A stretch of 64,000 bases of DNA from Mycolicibacterium sp. P1-5 (GTDB lineage: Bacteria; Actinomycetota; Actinomycetes; Mycobacteriales; Mycobacteriaceae), in assembly GCF_008329565.1 (NCBI RefSeq), contig NZ_NPKT01000003.1:186001-250000 (forward strand), read 5' to 3'. Positions 44,684-53,092 of this stretch are shown here, piece by piece; positions within the stretch are counted from its first letter, which is position 1, and the number at the start of each line of letters is the position of its first letter. The translations under genes and the position numbers were made by a program. A model generated the notes under the pieces. It had not been told where the DNA came from. It searched no databases and saw only the letters and a program-made list of their open reading frames with translations.

Positions 44684-45748
44684 TCAGCCGAAGAACATGT
44701 TGCGGCGCTTGGTCAGCAACTGGTACAGCGTCTGCTGGATGGTCTCACGCACCTGGTCGGTGAGATCGAAAGTGATCATCGGATCGTCGGCCGCGGCGTC
44801 GTCGTAGCTCGCGGTTTCGATCGGCTTGCCAAATGCGATGTGCCACTTGGACGGAAGCGGGATGAGTCCGGCCGGGCCCGCCAGTGGGAAGAGTGGCGTG
44901 ATCGGGAAGTACGGCAGTCCGAGCACCCGCGCCAGAAGCTTGACGTCGGCGATCATCGGATAGATCTCCTCGGAGCCGACGATCGAGCACGGGATGATCG
45001 GCGCCTTGGTGCGAAGAGCTGCAGAGACGAACCCGCCACGGCCGAACCGCTGCAACTTGTACCGGTCTCGGAAGGGCTTGCCCAACCCCTTGTATCCCTC
45101 CGGGAAGACGGCGGTCAGTTCGCCGCCGGCCAGCAGGCGATGGGCGTCGGTGGTGCACGCCATGGTGTGACCGGCTTTGCGCGCGATCGGTCCGAGCATC
45201 GGCATGTCGAAGACCATGTCCGCGGCCAGCAAGCGCACATCCCGATTCGCCGGGTGATGGTCGTGCACCGCCACCGACAGCATCATGCCGTCGATCGGCA
45301 ACGTTCCAGCATGATTGGCCACCACCAGTCCGGCGCCCGTTTTCGGCAGATTCTCGACACCGCTGACCTCGACCCGGAACCAATTCCGGAAAAGCGGCCG
45401 CAGCAAAGGCAATACGATGGCGTTGTTGAACATCGGGTCGAAACCGAATTCATCCACCGCGTAATCACCGGAGAATCGTTTGGTGACGTAATCTGCGACC
45501 GCCGAAATGCGTTGTGCCAGTTCATTCGGAGCCTCGTCGGAGGGCCCCATTCCACTGGCGCCACGGCGCGAATCGATTTCCCGGACGACGGCGGCGATCT
45601 CCTCGGCCGATGCGCGGGCGCCGGAGTCGGCCAGCAGTGAAGGATGCCGGCGCGCGGCGTCGGCGCGCTGAGCAGCACGGCGAGCCGCCGCGACACGACT
45701 CGTATTCGAGTGCAGCGGAATCACTTTCGCTCTTGGCTCACCCGGCAC
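44684..45748 (-). CDS. Lysophospholipid acyltransferase-family protein, Rv0502-like
   Basis: 354 aa. The acyltransferase domain has NHAGTLPIDGMML (His/Asp spacing longer than the usual HX4D, as in Rv0502) near residue 144, FPEGYKGLGKPF near 214 and GSEEIYPM near 258. The N-terminal 100 residues are Arg/Ala-rich and possibly disordered. It probably acylates a glycerophospholipid or wall lipid. Cotranscription with the epimerase gene upstream is likely (30-bp gap). Confidence 0.85.
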   Translation of the reverse strand: MPGEPRAKVIPLHSNTSRVAAARRAAQRADAARRHPSLLADSGARASAEEIAAVVREIDSRRGASGMGPSDEAPNELAQRISAVADYVTKRFSGDYAVDEFGFDPMFNNAIVLPLLRPLFRNWFRVEVSGVENLPKTGAGLVVANHAGTLPIDGMMLSVAVHDHHPANRDVRLLAADMVFDMPMLGPIARKAGHTMACTTDAHRLLAGGELTAVFPEGYKGLGKPFRDRYKLQRFGRGGFVSAALRTKAPIIPCSIVGSEEIYPMIADVKLLARVLGLPYFPITPLFPLAGPAGLIPLPSKWHIAFGKPIETASYDDAAADDPMITFDLTDQVRETIQQTLYQLLTKRRNMFFG

Positions 45749-45778
45749 TTCGGTTACCTTCTCCCCACCATCGGCTCA

Positions 45779-46852
45779 TCAGCCGCCCCATCGCTGCGCA
45801 ACGGCGACCGCACGACTTTCCACAGATCGTACCCAGTTCGGGTCGATGATCGGGGTCAATCCTCGGCCGCGTACGTAGTCGTCGAAGGCCTCTATCGTGG
45901 TCCATTTGGGGGTAAAGCCCAACTCGGAACGCATTCTGGTGGTTTCCATGACGCGGCCGTAATTTAGCCAGTCCATCTGGTCACGGTTGAGGTCGGACGT
46001 CCGGCCCGTCCTTCGCAACGAATACAGTGCCCAAACCGCGGAACTGGGCAGTGGAATCGCAACTCGCCCGGAGCGCCGGATTGCTTGCGACATCATCATC
46101 ACGCCGTCGGCGCCGATGTTGAAGGTGCCCGATTTGCCGGCCATCGTGGCCCGCTCCAGCGCCCCGAGTGCATCTTGCTCGTGCAGCAGCTGCAGCCGCG
46201 CATCGTGACCGAGCACGGTGGTCACCAGCGGGCCGGCCAGATACCGCGAGAGCGCGGTGTCCATCCCCGGGCCGATCATGTTGGCCAGCCGCAGGATCGT
46301 GACCGCGATGTCGGGCCGGCGCCGGCCCAGTCCGCGCGCATAGCCCTCGATGTCGATGCTGTCGCGGGCGAACCCCTCCGCGGGCGGACGGCGGCTGCTG
46401 CTGTCCTCGGTGAAGGCCACCGGATCATGCGGATGGGAGCCATAGACCTCGGAGGTCGACTTGAGGATCACCCGTCGCACCGACGGCGCCTTCTGACAGG
46501 CGGCGAACAATTGCATGGCGCCCATGACGTTGATTTCCTTCAACGTCGCGCGCCCACCTGACCGCGGGGCGTAGGACGCCGCGGCGGCATGCACCACAGT
46601 GTCGACCTCGCCGTTGCGAATCACTTTGGCGATGAATGGATTTCGAATATCAGCACGCACGAACTCAGCGCGGCCCATCCGGCGCAGCAGATCCTTGCTG
46701 GGCGCGACGGCGTCGACGGCGATGACCTTGTTGATCAGCGGGTTCTGCGCCAGGCGCGCGGTCAGGTATCCGCCGAGGAACCGGCACGCCCCGGTGACCA
46801 GCACAACCTTCGGGTAATGCGGAGTTTCGTTGTCGATACCGCCGGAGGACAT
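45779..46852 (-). CDS. NAD-dependent epimerase/dehydratase, Rv0501 (galE2)-like
   Basis: 357 aa extended SDR. N-terminal LVTGACRFLGGYLTARLA (a slightly unusual glycine motif), VVHAAAASYAPRSGG, a Ser-Tyr site around STSEVYGSHPHDP and C-terminal PKWTTIEAFDDYVRG. It matches Rv0501. Sugar substrate unknown. ATG 46852; bS22 gene ends 70 bp upstream on the same strand. Confidence 0.83.
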   Translation of the reverse strand: MSSGGIDNETPHYPKVVLVTGACRFLGGYLTARLAQNPLINKVIAVDAVAPSKDLLRRMGRAEFVRADIRNPFIAKVIRNGEVDTVVHAAAASYAPRSGGRATLKEINVMGAMQLFAACQKAPSVRRVILKSTSEVYGSHPHDPVAFTEDSSSRRPPAEGFARDSIDIEGYARGLGRRRPDIAVTILRLANMIGPGMDTALSRYLAGPLVTTVLGHDARLQLLHEQDALGALERATMAGKSGTFNIGADGVMMMSQAIRRSGRVAIPLPSSAVWALYSLRRTGRTSDLNRDQMDWLNYGRVMETTRMRSELGFTPKWTTIEAFDDYVRGRGLTPIIDPNWVRSVESRAVAVAQRWGG

Positions 46853-46922
46853 CAGAACAGCCTATCGGCCCATCCGAGACCCGGCACGGCTCGACAAGGC
46901 CGAGCCAGGCCGGGTGCGACGA

Positions 46923-47024
46923 CTACTTGCCGAGTTTTCTGCGCTGGACCCGGGTACGACGCAGCAGCTTGCGGTGCTTCTTCTTCGACATGCGCTTACG
47001 CCGCTTCTTGATGACTGAACCCAT
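46923..47024 (-). CDS. Ribosomal protein bS22 (AURKAIP1/COX24 domain, 33 aa)
   Basis: ATG 47022-47024 to TAG 46923 encodes a 33-residue, almost entirely basic peptide starting [19 protein letters not shown]. Length, sequence and position match the small mycobacterial ribosomal protein known as bS22 (Rv0500B), which lies near the decoding centre of the 30S subunit. It is often missed because of size. Upstream lies the HTH gene. Confidence 0.9.
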
Positions 47025-47051
47025 GAAATCCGCTACCTAAATCCTCGCAGT

Positions 47052-47069
47052 GCCTGCACCAGAGCAGGC
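47052..47069. terminator. Small hairpin between the HTH gene and bS22
   Basis: GCCTGC and GCAGGC (47052-47057, 47064-47069) pair around a 6-base loop about 100 bp after the HTH stop and just before bS22. It is weak as a terminator and without a U-run; it could also be part of the bS22 leader. Confidence 0.4.
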
Positions 47070-47172
47070 TTCTTGTGTCCCGGACACCTTACCTAAGCAG
47101 GCATGCGGAACGGAAAACGACCTGTTGCCGACGAGCTGGTCACCCAACGATGAGCGCCCGCGCGACGAACGA

Positions 47173-47436
47173 TCAGCCAGCGTCGAAGTACGACGTCTCG
47201 AGCAGATCGTGGACGGCCTTGGCATGCACCCGGAACGACCGGCCCACCCGCACCGCAGGCAGCTCACCGTTGTGCACCAGGCGGTAAACCGTCATCTTGC
47301 TGACGCGCATCAGCGCGGCGACTTCGGCGACGGTGAGAAATTGAGCTCGAGCGGCGGGCGGGCTGTCGGCGCCGCCGGCATCCCGCGCCGATTTCCCAGC
47401 CGAATCCCGCGCCGATGGCCCGTTCATAGACGTCAT
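47173..47436 (-). CDS. BldC/excisionase-type helix-turn-helix protein, Rv0500A-like
   Basis: 87 aa. The C-terminal MerR-like winged HTH, FLTVAEVAALMRVSKMTVYRLVHNGELPAVRVGRSFRVHAKAVHDLLETSYFDAG, is diagnostic of the BldC-like DNA-binding family; the N-terminal 30 residues are polar and likely disordered. It matches Rv0500A. ATG 47436 or the inner ATG 47424. No effector domain; target unknown. Confidence 0.87.
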   Translation of the reverse strand: MTSMNGPSARDSAGKSARDAGGADSPPAARAQFLTVAEVAALMRVSKMTVYRLVHNGELPAVRVGRSFRVHAKAVHDLLETSYFDAG

Positions 47437-47575
47437 CGCAACCCAATCCGTCAGGCACGGGCAGTTCCAGCGGCTTCCCCACCGCTGGCACCCAGCCGTG
47501 CATACACGAGGAGAATAGCGTGGCGGATGGGGTTACTGCGACGGGTGTGGGTCAATCAATCAGAAATTAGTTGAA

Positions 47576-48439
47576 CTACTCTGATGTAATTCCCAGCTGC
47601 TCAGAGCGGGTTTTTGCGGCGTCGATGGCAGCCGCGACGGCCGCCCGTAACCCACCACTTTCAAGTTCCCGCAGGCCAGCGGCAGTGGTACCGCCCGGGG
47701 ACGTGACCATCGCCCGCAGCCGTGCCGGTGAGGTGTCCAGGCCGACGTCTTCGCCGGCCGCGCGCTGGCCGTCGAGGCGTTCAAGGAGCATCGCCGCCGA
47801 TCCGGCCATGGTCTGCACCGCGAGGTCGGTCGCAACGGCCCTGCCGAGCCCGTTGGCGACGGCCGCGTCGACCAAGGCCTCGACGAAAAGGAAGAAGTAG
47901 GCGGGCCCCGAACCAGAGACGGCCGTTACGGCGTCCAGCTGGCTCTCGGGGACGGTCAATACGTCGCCGACGCACCGGAACACCGCCGCGACGTCAGCGA
48001 GCTGCTCAGCGGTGGCAAACCGACCCGCAGCCATGGCGCTGACGCCCGCACCGACCAAGGTCGGCGCATTGGGCATCACCCGCACCACCGGCGAACCGGC
48101 GGGCAATCGCGATTCGTAGAAACCGATCGTCACCCCCGCCGCGACGGTCACGCAGACCTGCTCGACGGTGTCGCTCTCGGCCTTGGCCGCGGCTTCGGCG
48201 ATCTCCGCGACGACAACCTCGGCATCGCCTGGCTTGACCGCGACGATCACGAATGCGGCGGTTTCGACCGCCTCGGACACCGAGGCGAGCTGAACCGAGT
48301 ACTTCTCACCCAGGTAGCGAGCACGCTCCGGCATCCGCTCGGAGACCACGAGGTCCTTGACCTGCCGGCCCGCCCGAAGCAGTCCCGCAAGGATCGCCTC
48401 GCCCATGCTGCCGCCGCCGATGATCGCGATTCTGGCCAT
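47576..48439 (-). CDS. proC: Pyrroline-5-carboxylate reductase ProC
   Basis: Last step of proline synthesis, 287 aa. NAD(P)-binding IAIIGGGSMGEAILAGLL at the N-terminus, VIVAVKPGDAEVV near residue 70, VRVMPNAPTLVGAGVSAMA near 120, and the C-terminal SGSGPAYFFLFVEALVDAAVANGL signature near 174. Start ATG 48439. Downstream is the HTH gene. Confidence 0.95.
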   Translation of the reverse strand: MARIAIIGGGSMGEAILAGLLRAGRQVKDLVVSERMPERARYLGEKYSVQLASVSEAVETAAFVIVAVKPGDAEVVVAEIAEAAAKAESDTVEQVCVTVAAGVTIGFYESRLPAGSPVVRVMPNAPTLVGAGVSAMAAGRFATAEQLADVAAVFRCVGDVLTVPESQLDAVTAVSGSGPAYFFLFVEALVDAAVANGLGRAVATDLAVQTMAGSAAMLLERLDGQRAAGEDVGLDTSPARLRAMVTSPGGTTAAGLRELESGGLRAAVAAAIDAAKTRSEQLGITSE

Positions 48440-48461
48440 GGGCAGAGACCCTATCGGCCTG

Positions 48462-48520
48462 AGCGAGTTCGGCGCGTTTCCGTTCGCCTAGCGGCGGTTA
48501 GCGCGCCGAAATCGCTGAGT
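48462..48520. repeat. Palindrome family A, copy 2
   Basis: The 31 bases 48490-48520 match 3521-3551 at all but two positions (one in the loop end, one in the tail). The left arm 48462-48476 and right arm 48502-48516 pair at 14 of 15 positions. The remaining left part is degenerate. It lies between proC and the thioesterase gene, both minus strand. Confidence 0.82.
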
Positions 48521-49317
48521 TACTCGGCGGGCACCAGGGCCAGCTGGCGGGTCTGCACGATGATGCGCCCGGCGCTGTCGACCACGGTGTGGTCCTCGTC
48601 GAACCAGTCCTGCCCGATCTGGGCCGTCGTGCACGCCACCCGCAGCCAGCCGTCGTCGGGCATGCCCCGCAGGTACGCGGTCATCTGTACCGTCGGCGCC
48701 CAGCCCCGGCGGCCCACCGCGTAGCAGGCCGGCACCGAAATGTCACCGCACATCAGCGCGAACAACACGTCCACCGGCCCGTCCTTGGGCCGCACCCAGA
48801 TCTTGTAGACCGGCGCGCCGGACTCGGTGCGCGCCTCGTCCAGATCGGGACGGATGTCGCAGCCGCGGGCCAGGTTATTGATCGCCGCCGCCGGATGACC
48901 GGGACCGATCGGCTCGATGTGCGCGGGCGGCTCGACGCTCATCAGCGGCGTCACCGGATTGGCCGACAGCAGGGGCTCGACGTGGTGCTCAGGATCGCCG
49001 AGGGTTACGACGGTCCGCACGCAGGTGCGTTCGCCCTGGGTCAGGGCGACGTCGACCAGACCGATGCGGCGGCCCCGCTTCTGCACTCGTGTGATCAGTC
49101 GCACCGATCCGGGATCGGGCGCCGACAGGAAGTCCGCCGACACCGCCACCGGCTCAAAGTCTTCCTGCCCATAGGCCGCCCGGGCGGCGTTGGCACACAG
49201 CGACAACATCACCCCGCCGTGAATTTTCGGCCCAATCGTCCAGTGCTCGTTGAGGTTTGCTTCAAAGCCATCCTCGACAGCGGTCAACTTCATCGCGTCG
49301 GAAAACCGGGGGTACAT
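48520..49317 (-). CDS. Acyl-CoA thioesterase-like (double hot-dog) protein, Rv0499-like
   Basis: About 265 aa. The segment HGGVMLSLCANAARAAYG with PVAVSADFLSAPDPGSVRLITRVQKRGRRIGLVDVALTQG is a hot-dog thioesterase signature; the second half repeats the fold more weakly (WVRPKDGPVDVLFALMCGD). The start is taken as ATG 49317 (MYPRFSDAMKL); longer GTG/TTG forms exist upstream. Substrate unknown. Confidence 0.8.
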   Translation of the reverse strand: MYPRFSDAMKLTAVEDGFEANLNEHWTIGPKIHGGVMLSLCANAARAAYGQEDFEPVAVSADFLSAPDPGSVRLITRVQKRGRRIGLVDVALTQGERTCVRTVVTLGDPEHHVEPLLSANPVTPLMSVEPPAHIEPIGPGHPAAAINNLARGCDIRPDLDEARTESGAPVYKIWVRPKDGPVDVLFALMCGDISVPACYAVGRRGWAPTVQMTAYLRGMPDDGWLRVACTTAQIGQDWFDEDHTVVDSAGRIIVQTRQLALVPAE

Positions 49318-49357
49318 CAATGCCTCTCTCACACAACACTTCCGCGCACCGCGGCAC

Positions 49358-50203
49358 TCACCGCAGCAGATGAGTGCGCGCGAACTGGAGCGATTCGGCC
49401 AGCAGCGCCTCACGCTCTGCCTTGGTGCGCGCACCCGAGGTGGTGACCTCCAGGATCACATGCCCGGTGAAGTCGCTTGCAGCCAGCATCTGGCATACCT
49501 CGACCGTCGGCTGTGTTCCCCGACCCGGCACCAGGTGTTCGTCGGTGGAGGCGCCGTTGCCGTCACACAGGTGCAGGTGCACCAGGCCGTCGCCCATTCG
49601 CTCAGCCATCTCGAGGGCATCGGTGCCCGCGGTCGCGGTGTGCGACAGGTCCAGCGTGTAGTGCGCATGGTTGCCGTCCAAAGGGTCATAGGACGGTGCG
49701 AACGCCGAAATACCAACGCCGGGACGGCCCCCGCGCTTGCGCATCCGCTCGATCGACGAGTCGCCGGAGCCGAAGAACCGATCGGCTCGGAACGGGAACA
49801 TGTTCTCCACCGCGACCAGAACGTCACTGCGGCTTTCCAACTCAGCCACCTGCTCGCTGAATCCGTCGGCGTAGCGGCGCTGCCACCGGAACGGCGGGTG
49901 CACCACCACGGTCTGCGCACCCAGCCGTTCGGCGGCCTGCACGCTGCGCGTCAGCTTCGGGATGGGGTTGGCGCCCCACACCCGCTGTGAGATCAGCAGG
50001 CACGGGGCGTGTACCGACAGCACCGGCATGTTGTAGCGCCGGGACAACTTGGAGATTGCGCCGACGTCCTGGCTGACGGTTTCCGCCCACACCATGAGTT
50101 CGACTCCGTCATAACCCAATTCGGCGGCATACTCGAAAGCCGCCTCGGTCCTCAGCGGATAGACCGAGGCTGTCGACAGACCGACCTTGATGGCTGGGCG
50201 CAC
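49358..50203 (-). CDS. Xylose-isomerase-like TIM-barrel protein, Rv0498-like
   Basis: 281 aa of the sugar phosphate isomerase/epimerase superfamily. N-terminal VGLSTASVYP, ELGYDGVELMVWAE, VSVHAPCLL, VVVHPPFRWQRRY, VAVENMFPF and CD-type metal positions (LDLSHTATAGTDA, HLHLCDGNG, EVTTSGA). GTG 50203 starts the frame. It lies with Rv0497- and Rv0496-like genes. Substrate unknown. Confidence 0.83.
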   Translation of the reverse strand: MRPAIKVGLSTASVYPLRTEAAFEYAAELGYDGVELMVWAETVSQDVGAISKLSRRYNMPVLSVHAPCLLISQRVWGANPIPKLTRSVQAAERLGAQTVVVHPPFRWQRRYADGFSEQVAELESRSDVLVAVENMFPFRADRFFGSGDSSIERMRKRGGRPGVGISAFAPSYDPLDGNHAHYTLDLSHTATAGTDALEMAERMGDGLVHLHLCDGNGASTDEHLVPGRGTQPTVEVCQMLAASDFTGHVILEVTTSGARTKAEREALLAESLQFARTHLLR

Positions 50204-50210
50204 TGACGAA

Positions 50211-51179
50211 TCAGGTCGATTGCAGCAGCGCCAGCGGTCCGAGTGTCACCAGCGCACCGACCGCCACGGCGATCAGCGTGCTGGCGATGTCCTCGGTCTT
50301 GCGGACGATTCGGACGGCCACCACCAAACCCAGGATGACCAACACCGAGAGCACCAGCGCGACGATGTTGTTCCACCGCCACAGCTGGTCGAACGCGATG
50401 AACAGCCCGGCACCGAATGCGACGGCCAGGATCGACTGACCCACCACCAGCAGCCCGCGCCAGAGCGCGGTGAGCTTGCCCTCGCGCGGATGGTCCTGCG
50501 CCTCGGTATCCGTCGCCGCTGCGTCGCCGTCATGCTCGTCGACTTTCACACCGCGCCGGGCGAGGTCGTCGGCCACGGTCTGACCGCTGAACAGGGTGCC
50601 GCCGGAGGACCGCAGATAAGACTGCAACTCGGCGGCTTCGTCCACCTGCTCCTCGGGACCCAGGTCCAGTACGGGCGCCGATTCATCGACCGGGTCGAAG
50701 GCCATCTGCTCGGCGTCGGAGTCCGACTCGTCGGCTTCAACCGTGGGCTCGGGCCGGCGCATCGGGCGGGGGTCGTAGCCGCGTTCCGGGCCCGGCTCGC
50801 GGCGCGGGAGCGGGCTGTCCGAGCGTTGCGGCGGCCCGTCGAAGGACCGCGCCGGCGTCTCTTCCTCGTGGTGCTCCTCGAGCACGTCCGTCGAGGCGGC
50901 CGAGCCGTTGGTGACGGCGACCGGCGGCTCAGGTGTCTCGGCGGCAGGTTCTTCGGTCTCCGATTCCTCGCCGGCCTCGACGTCGCGGACGACGGGAATC
51001 TCACCGGTCCGGATGACCGGAATCTCGCCGGTCAATTCGGCGACAGTCACCGCGTCGCTGTTGCCGCGTCGACGGCGGCGGCGGCCCCCGACCGGCGGTG
51101 AGCCGATCGTTCCGTTCTTGGCGAGCAGCTCGGCCACCGAGATCGGCCGGCTGTTCTCGCTGTCCTCTGGTGAAGTCAT
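50211..51179 (-). CDS. Membrane protein with acidic N-terminal domain, Rv0497-like
   Basis: 322 aa. The N-terminal part (1-225) is polar and acidic, with motifs SVAELLAKNGTIG, RRRRRGNSD and a repeated TGEIPVI/TGEIPVV (near 50-63), similar to the mycobacterial conserved proteins that precede a small membrane domain. Three hydrophobic helices lie near 236-255, 264-283 and 295-315. Matches Rv0497. The ATG 51179 overlaps the exopolyphosphatase stop (ATGA). Function unknown. Confidence 0.78.
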   Translation of the reverse strand: MTSPEDSENSRPISVAELLAKNGTIGSPPVGGRRRRRRGNSDAVTVAELTGEIPVIRTGEIPVVRDVEAGEESETEEPAAETPEPPVAVTNGSAASTDVLEEHHEEETPARSFDGPPQRSDSPLPRREPGPERGYDPRPMRRPEPTVEADESDSDAEQMAFDPVDESAPVLDLGPEEQVDEAAELQSYLRSSGGTLFSGQTVADDLARRGVKVDEHDGDAAATDTEAQDHPREGKLTALWRGLLVVGQSILAVAFGAGLFIAFDQLWRWNNIVALVLSVLVILGLVVAVRIVRKTEDIASTLIAVAVGALVTLGPLALLQST

Positions 51180-52192
51180 CGTGTGCCTCTCGATCGGGCG
51201 GCAGTTGACCGATCAAAATTCTTGCTTCCAGCATCCCCCACGGCGGTTTCCACCAGGGCAGTTCCGTCAGCTTCACTGTCGAGTCGGCGCAGGATGAGAC
51301 CCTCCCGCAGCGCCCACGGACATATGTCTACGGATTCCAATGACAGTGCTCGCATGCTCGCCTCCGCCACCAGAGCACCGGCCACGATCTGTGGCGCCCG
51401 CTCGGCACTGACTCCCTCCAACTCGGCACGATCTGTCGTGGTCATCCTAGAGATGAAAGATATGAGCTGCCTCAGGCCGTTGGCGGTCAGCGTTCGCTTG
51501 ACCCTGGGCCCGGCGCCCGACGGGGCCGCACCGGTGAGCCGGGCCAGCGATCGGAACGTCTTCGAGGTCGCGACCGCGAGGTCGGGGAGACCGGCTTCCA
51601 GGACGAACGCACTGGCCTCGGCCAGCTCGTTGTCCAGCCAGTCGCGCAGCATCCCGACGCGGCGCCGGCCGGGTGGATCGTCGGGAAGCCATTCGCGGGT
51701 GAGCCGGCCGGCCCCCAGGGGCAGGGACAGCGCCACCTCGGGCGCTTCGTCGACGCCGTTGGACAGCTCCAGGGAGCCGCCACCGATGTCGAGGTTGATG
51801 ATCCGGCCCGCGCTCCAGCCGTACCAGCGGCGCACTGCGAGAAAGGTCAGCCGAGACTCATTGGCACCGGACAGAACCTGCAACTTGACGCCGGTTTCGG
51901 CGAACACACGGGCCAGGACGTCCTCGGAGTTCTTGGCGTCGCGGACCGCCGAGGTGGCGAATGCCATCAGATCGGCGCAGCCCGAGCTGGCGGCGATCTT
52001 GGCGAATTCGTCGATGGTGTCGATCAGCTTGTCCGCACCGCGGCGAGTGAGCTTGCCGGAGTCGTCGATCGCCTCGGCAAGTCGCAGGGCGGCCTTGGTC
52101 GAGCTCATCGGAGTTGGATGCCCACCCCGGTGGGCATCGACCACCAGCAGATGAACCGTGTTGCTGCCCACGTCGAGCACGCCTAATCGCAC
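51176..52192 (-). CDS. ppx1: Exopolyphosphatase/GppA-family protein, Rv0496-like
   Basis: About 338 aa, Ppx/GppA family: RLGVLDVGSNTVHLLVVDA (phosphate-binding) at the N-terminus, MAFATSAVRDAKNSEDVL near residue 92, NLDIGGGSLELSNG near 144 and later SRMTTTDRAELEGVSAERAPQIVAGALVAEASM. Matches Rv0496, reported in M. tuberculosis as PPX1 acting on short-chain polyphosphate. GTG 52192 is the likely start. It may tie to stringent-response phosphate balance. Confidence 0.9.
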   Translation of the reverse strand: MRLGVLDVGSNTVHLLVVDAHRGGHPTPMSSTKAALRLAEAIDDSGKLTRRGADKLIDTIDEFAKIAASSGCADLMAFATSAVRDAKNSEDVLARVFAETGVKLQVLSGANESRLTFLAVRRWYGWSAGRIINLDIGGGSLELSNGVDEAPEVALSLPLGAGRLTREWLPDDPPGRRRVGMLRDWLDNELAEASAFVLEAGLPDLAVATSKTFRSLARLTGAAPSGAGPRVKRTLTANGLRQLISFISRMTTTDRAELEGVSAERAPQIVAGALVAEASMRALSLESVDICPWALREGLILRRLDSEADGTALVETAVGDAGSKNFDRSTAARSRGTR

Positions 52193-52288
52193 GTGAACAA
52201 AACTAGCCTGCGTCACCTCGCCTGCAGTTGCGACATGGGACAAATGCCACCGCGAAGGTGAGCGGCACTTGGACTACGGTTGGGCGCT

Positions 52289-53065
52289 GTGACGGATGGG
52301 CACGTGCAAGAAGTTGACCTGGACTTCCCCCGCGAGTGGGTGGAGTTCTACGACCCGGAGAATCCTGAGCATCTGATCGCCGCGGATTTGACTTGGCTGC
52401 TGTCGAATTGGACCTGCGTGTTCGGCACACCCGCCTGCAAGGGCACGGTTGCCGGCCGTCCGGACGACGGTTGCTGTTCGCACGGGGCGTTTTTGTCCGA
52501 TGACGACGACCGCGCCAACCTCGACGATGCCGTCAAGCACCTGACCGACGAGGACTGGCAGTTTCGGGACAAGGGCCTGGGCCGCAAGGGCTACCTCGAG
52601 ATGGACGAGTTCGACGACAAACCCAACTTGCGCACCCGCAGATACAAGGGTGCCTGCATCTTCCTCAACCGCCCGGGCTTCCCGGCCGGCATCGGCTGTG
52701 CGCTACACACCAAGGCGCTCAAGCTCGGGGTCGAGCCGCTGACGATGAAGCCTGAGGTGTGCTGGCAGCTCCCCATCCGGCGCAGCCAGGAGTGGATCAC
52801 CCGCCCGGACGGCACCGAGATCCTGAAGACCATCATCACCGAGTACGACCGGCGCGGTTGGGGCGAGGGCGGTGCCGATCTGCACTGGTACTGCACCGGC
52901 GATCCCGCGGCCCACGTCGGGGCGAAGCAGGTGTGGCAGTCCTACGCCCCCGAGCTCACCGAGTTGCTCGGCGAGAAGGCGTACTCGGAGCTGGCCGCGA
53001 TGTGCCGGCGACGGGGAGGTTTCCCGCTGATCGCCATCCATCCGGCGACCCGAGCTGCGCAGTAA
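52289..53065 (+). CDS. Cys-rich conserved protein, Rv0495c-like
   Basis: 258 aa, start GTG 52289. Four Cys and a His cluster near residues 43-65 ([20 protein letters not shown]), and further Cys at positions near 130, 139 and 155, suggesting a metal or Fe-S site (YkgJ-like style). The rest, [24 protein letters not shown], is conserved in mycobacteria. Matches Rv0495c. Function unknown. It is the last conserved core gene before the polysaccharide cluster. Confidence 0.8.
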   Translation: MTDGHVQEVDLDFPREWVEFYDPENPEHLIAADLTWLLSNWTCVFGTPACKGTVAGRPDDGCCSHGAFLSDDDDRANLDDAVKHLTDEDWQFRDKGLGRKGYLEMDEFDDKPNLRTRRYKGACIFLNRPGFPAGIGCALHTKALKLGVEPLTMKPEVCWQLPIRRSQEWITRPDGTEILKTIITEYDRRGWGEGGADLHWYCTGDPAAHVGAKQVWQSYAPELTELLGEKAYSELAAMCRRRGGFPLIAIHPATRAAQ

Positions 53066-53092
53066 CGCAGGTCTCGCACACAAGTTGCACAC

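Noticed and set aside
46923..47100. tRNA or small RNA near bS22
   Set aside because: No cloverleaf can be drawn. The weak hairpin at 47052-47069 is just a 6-bp stem.
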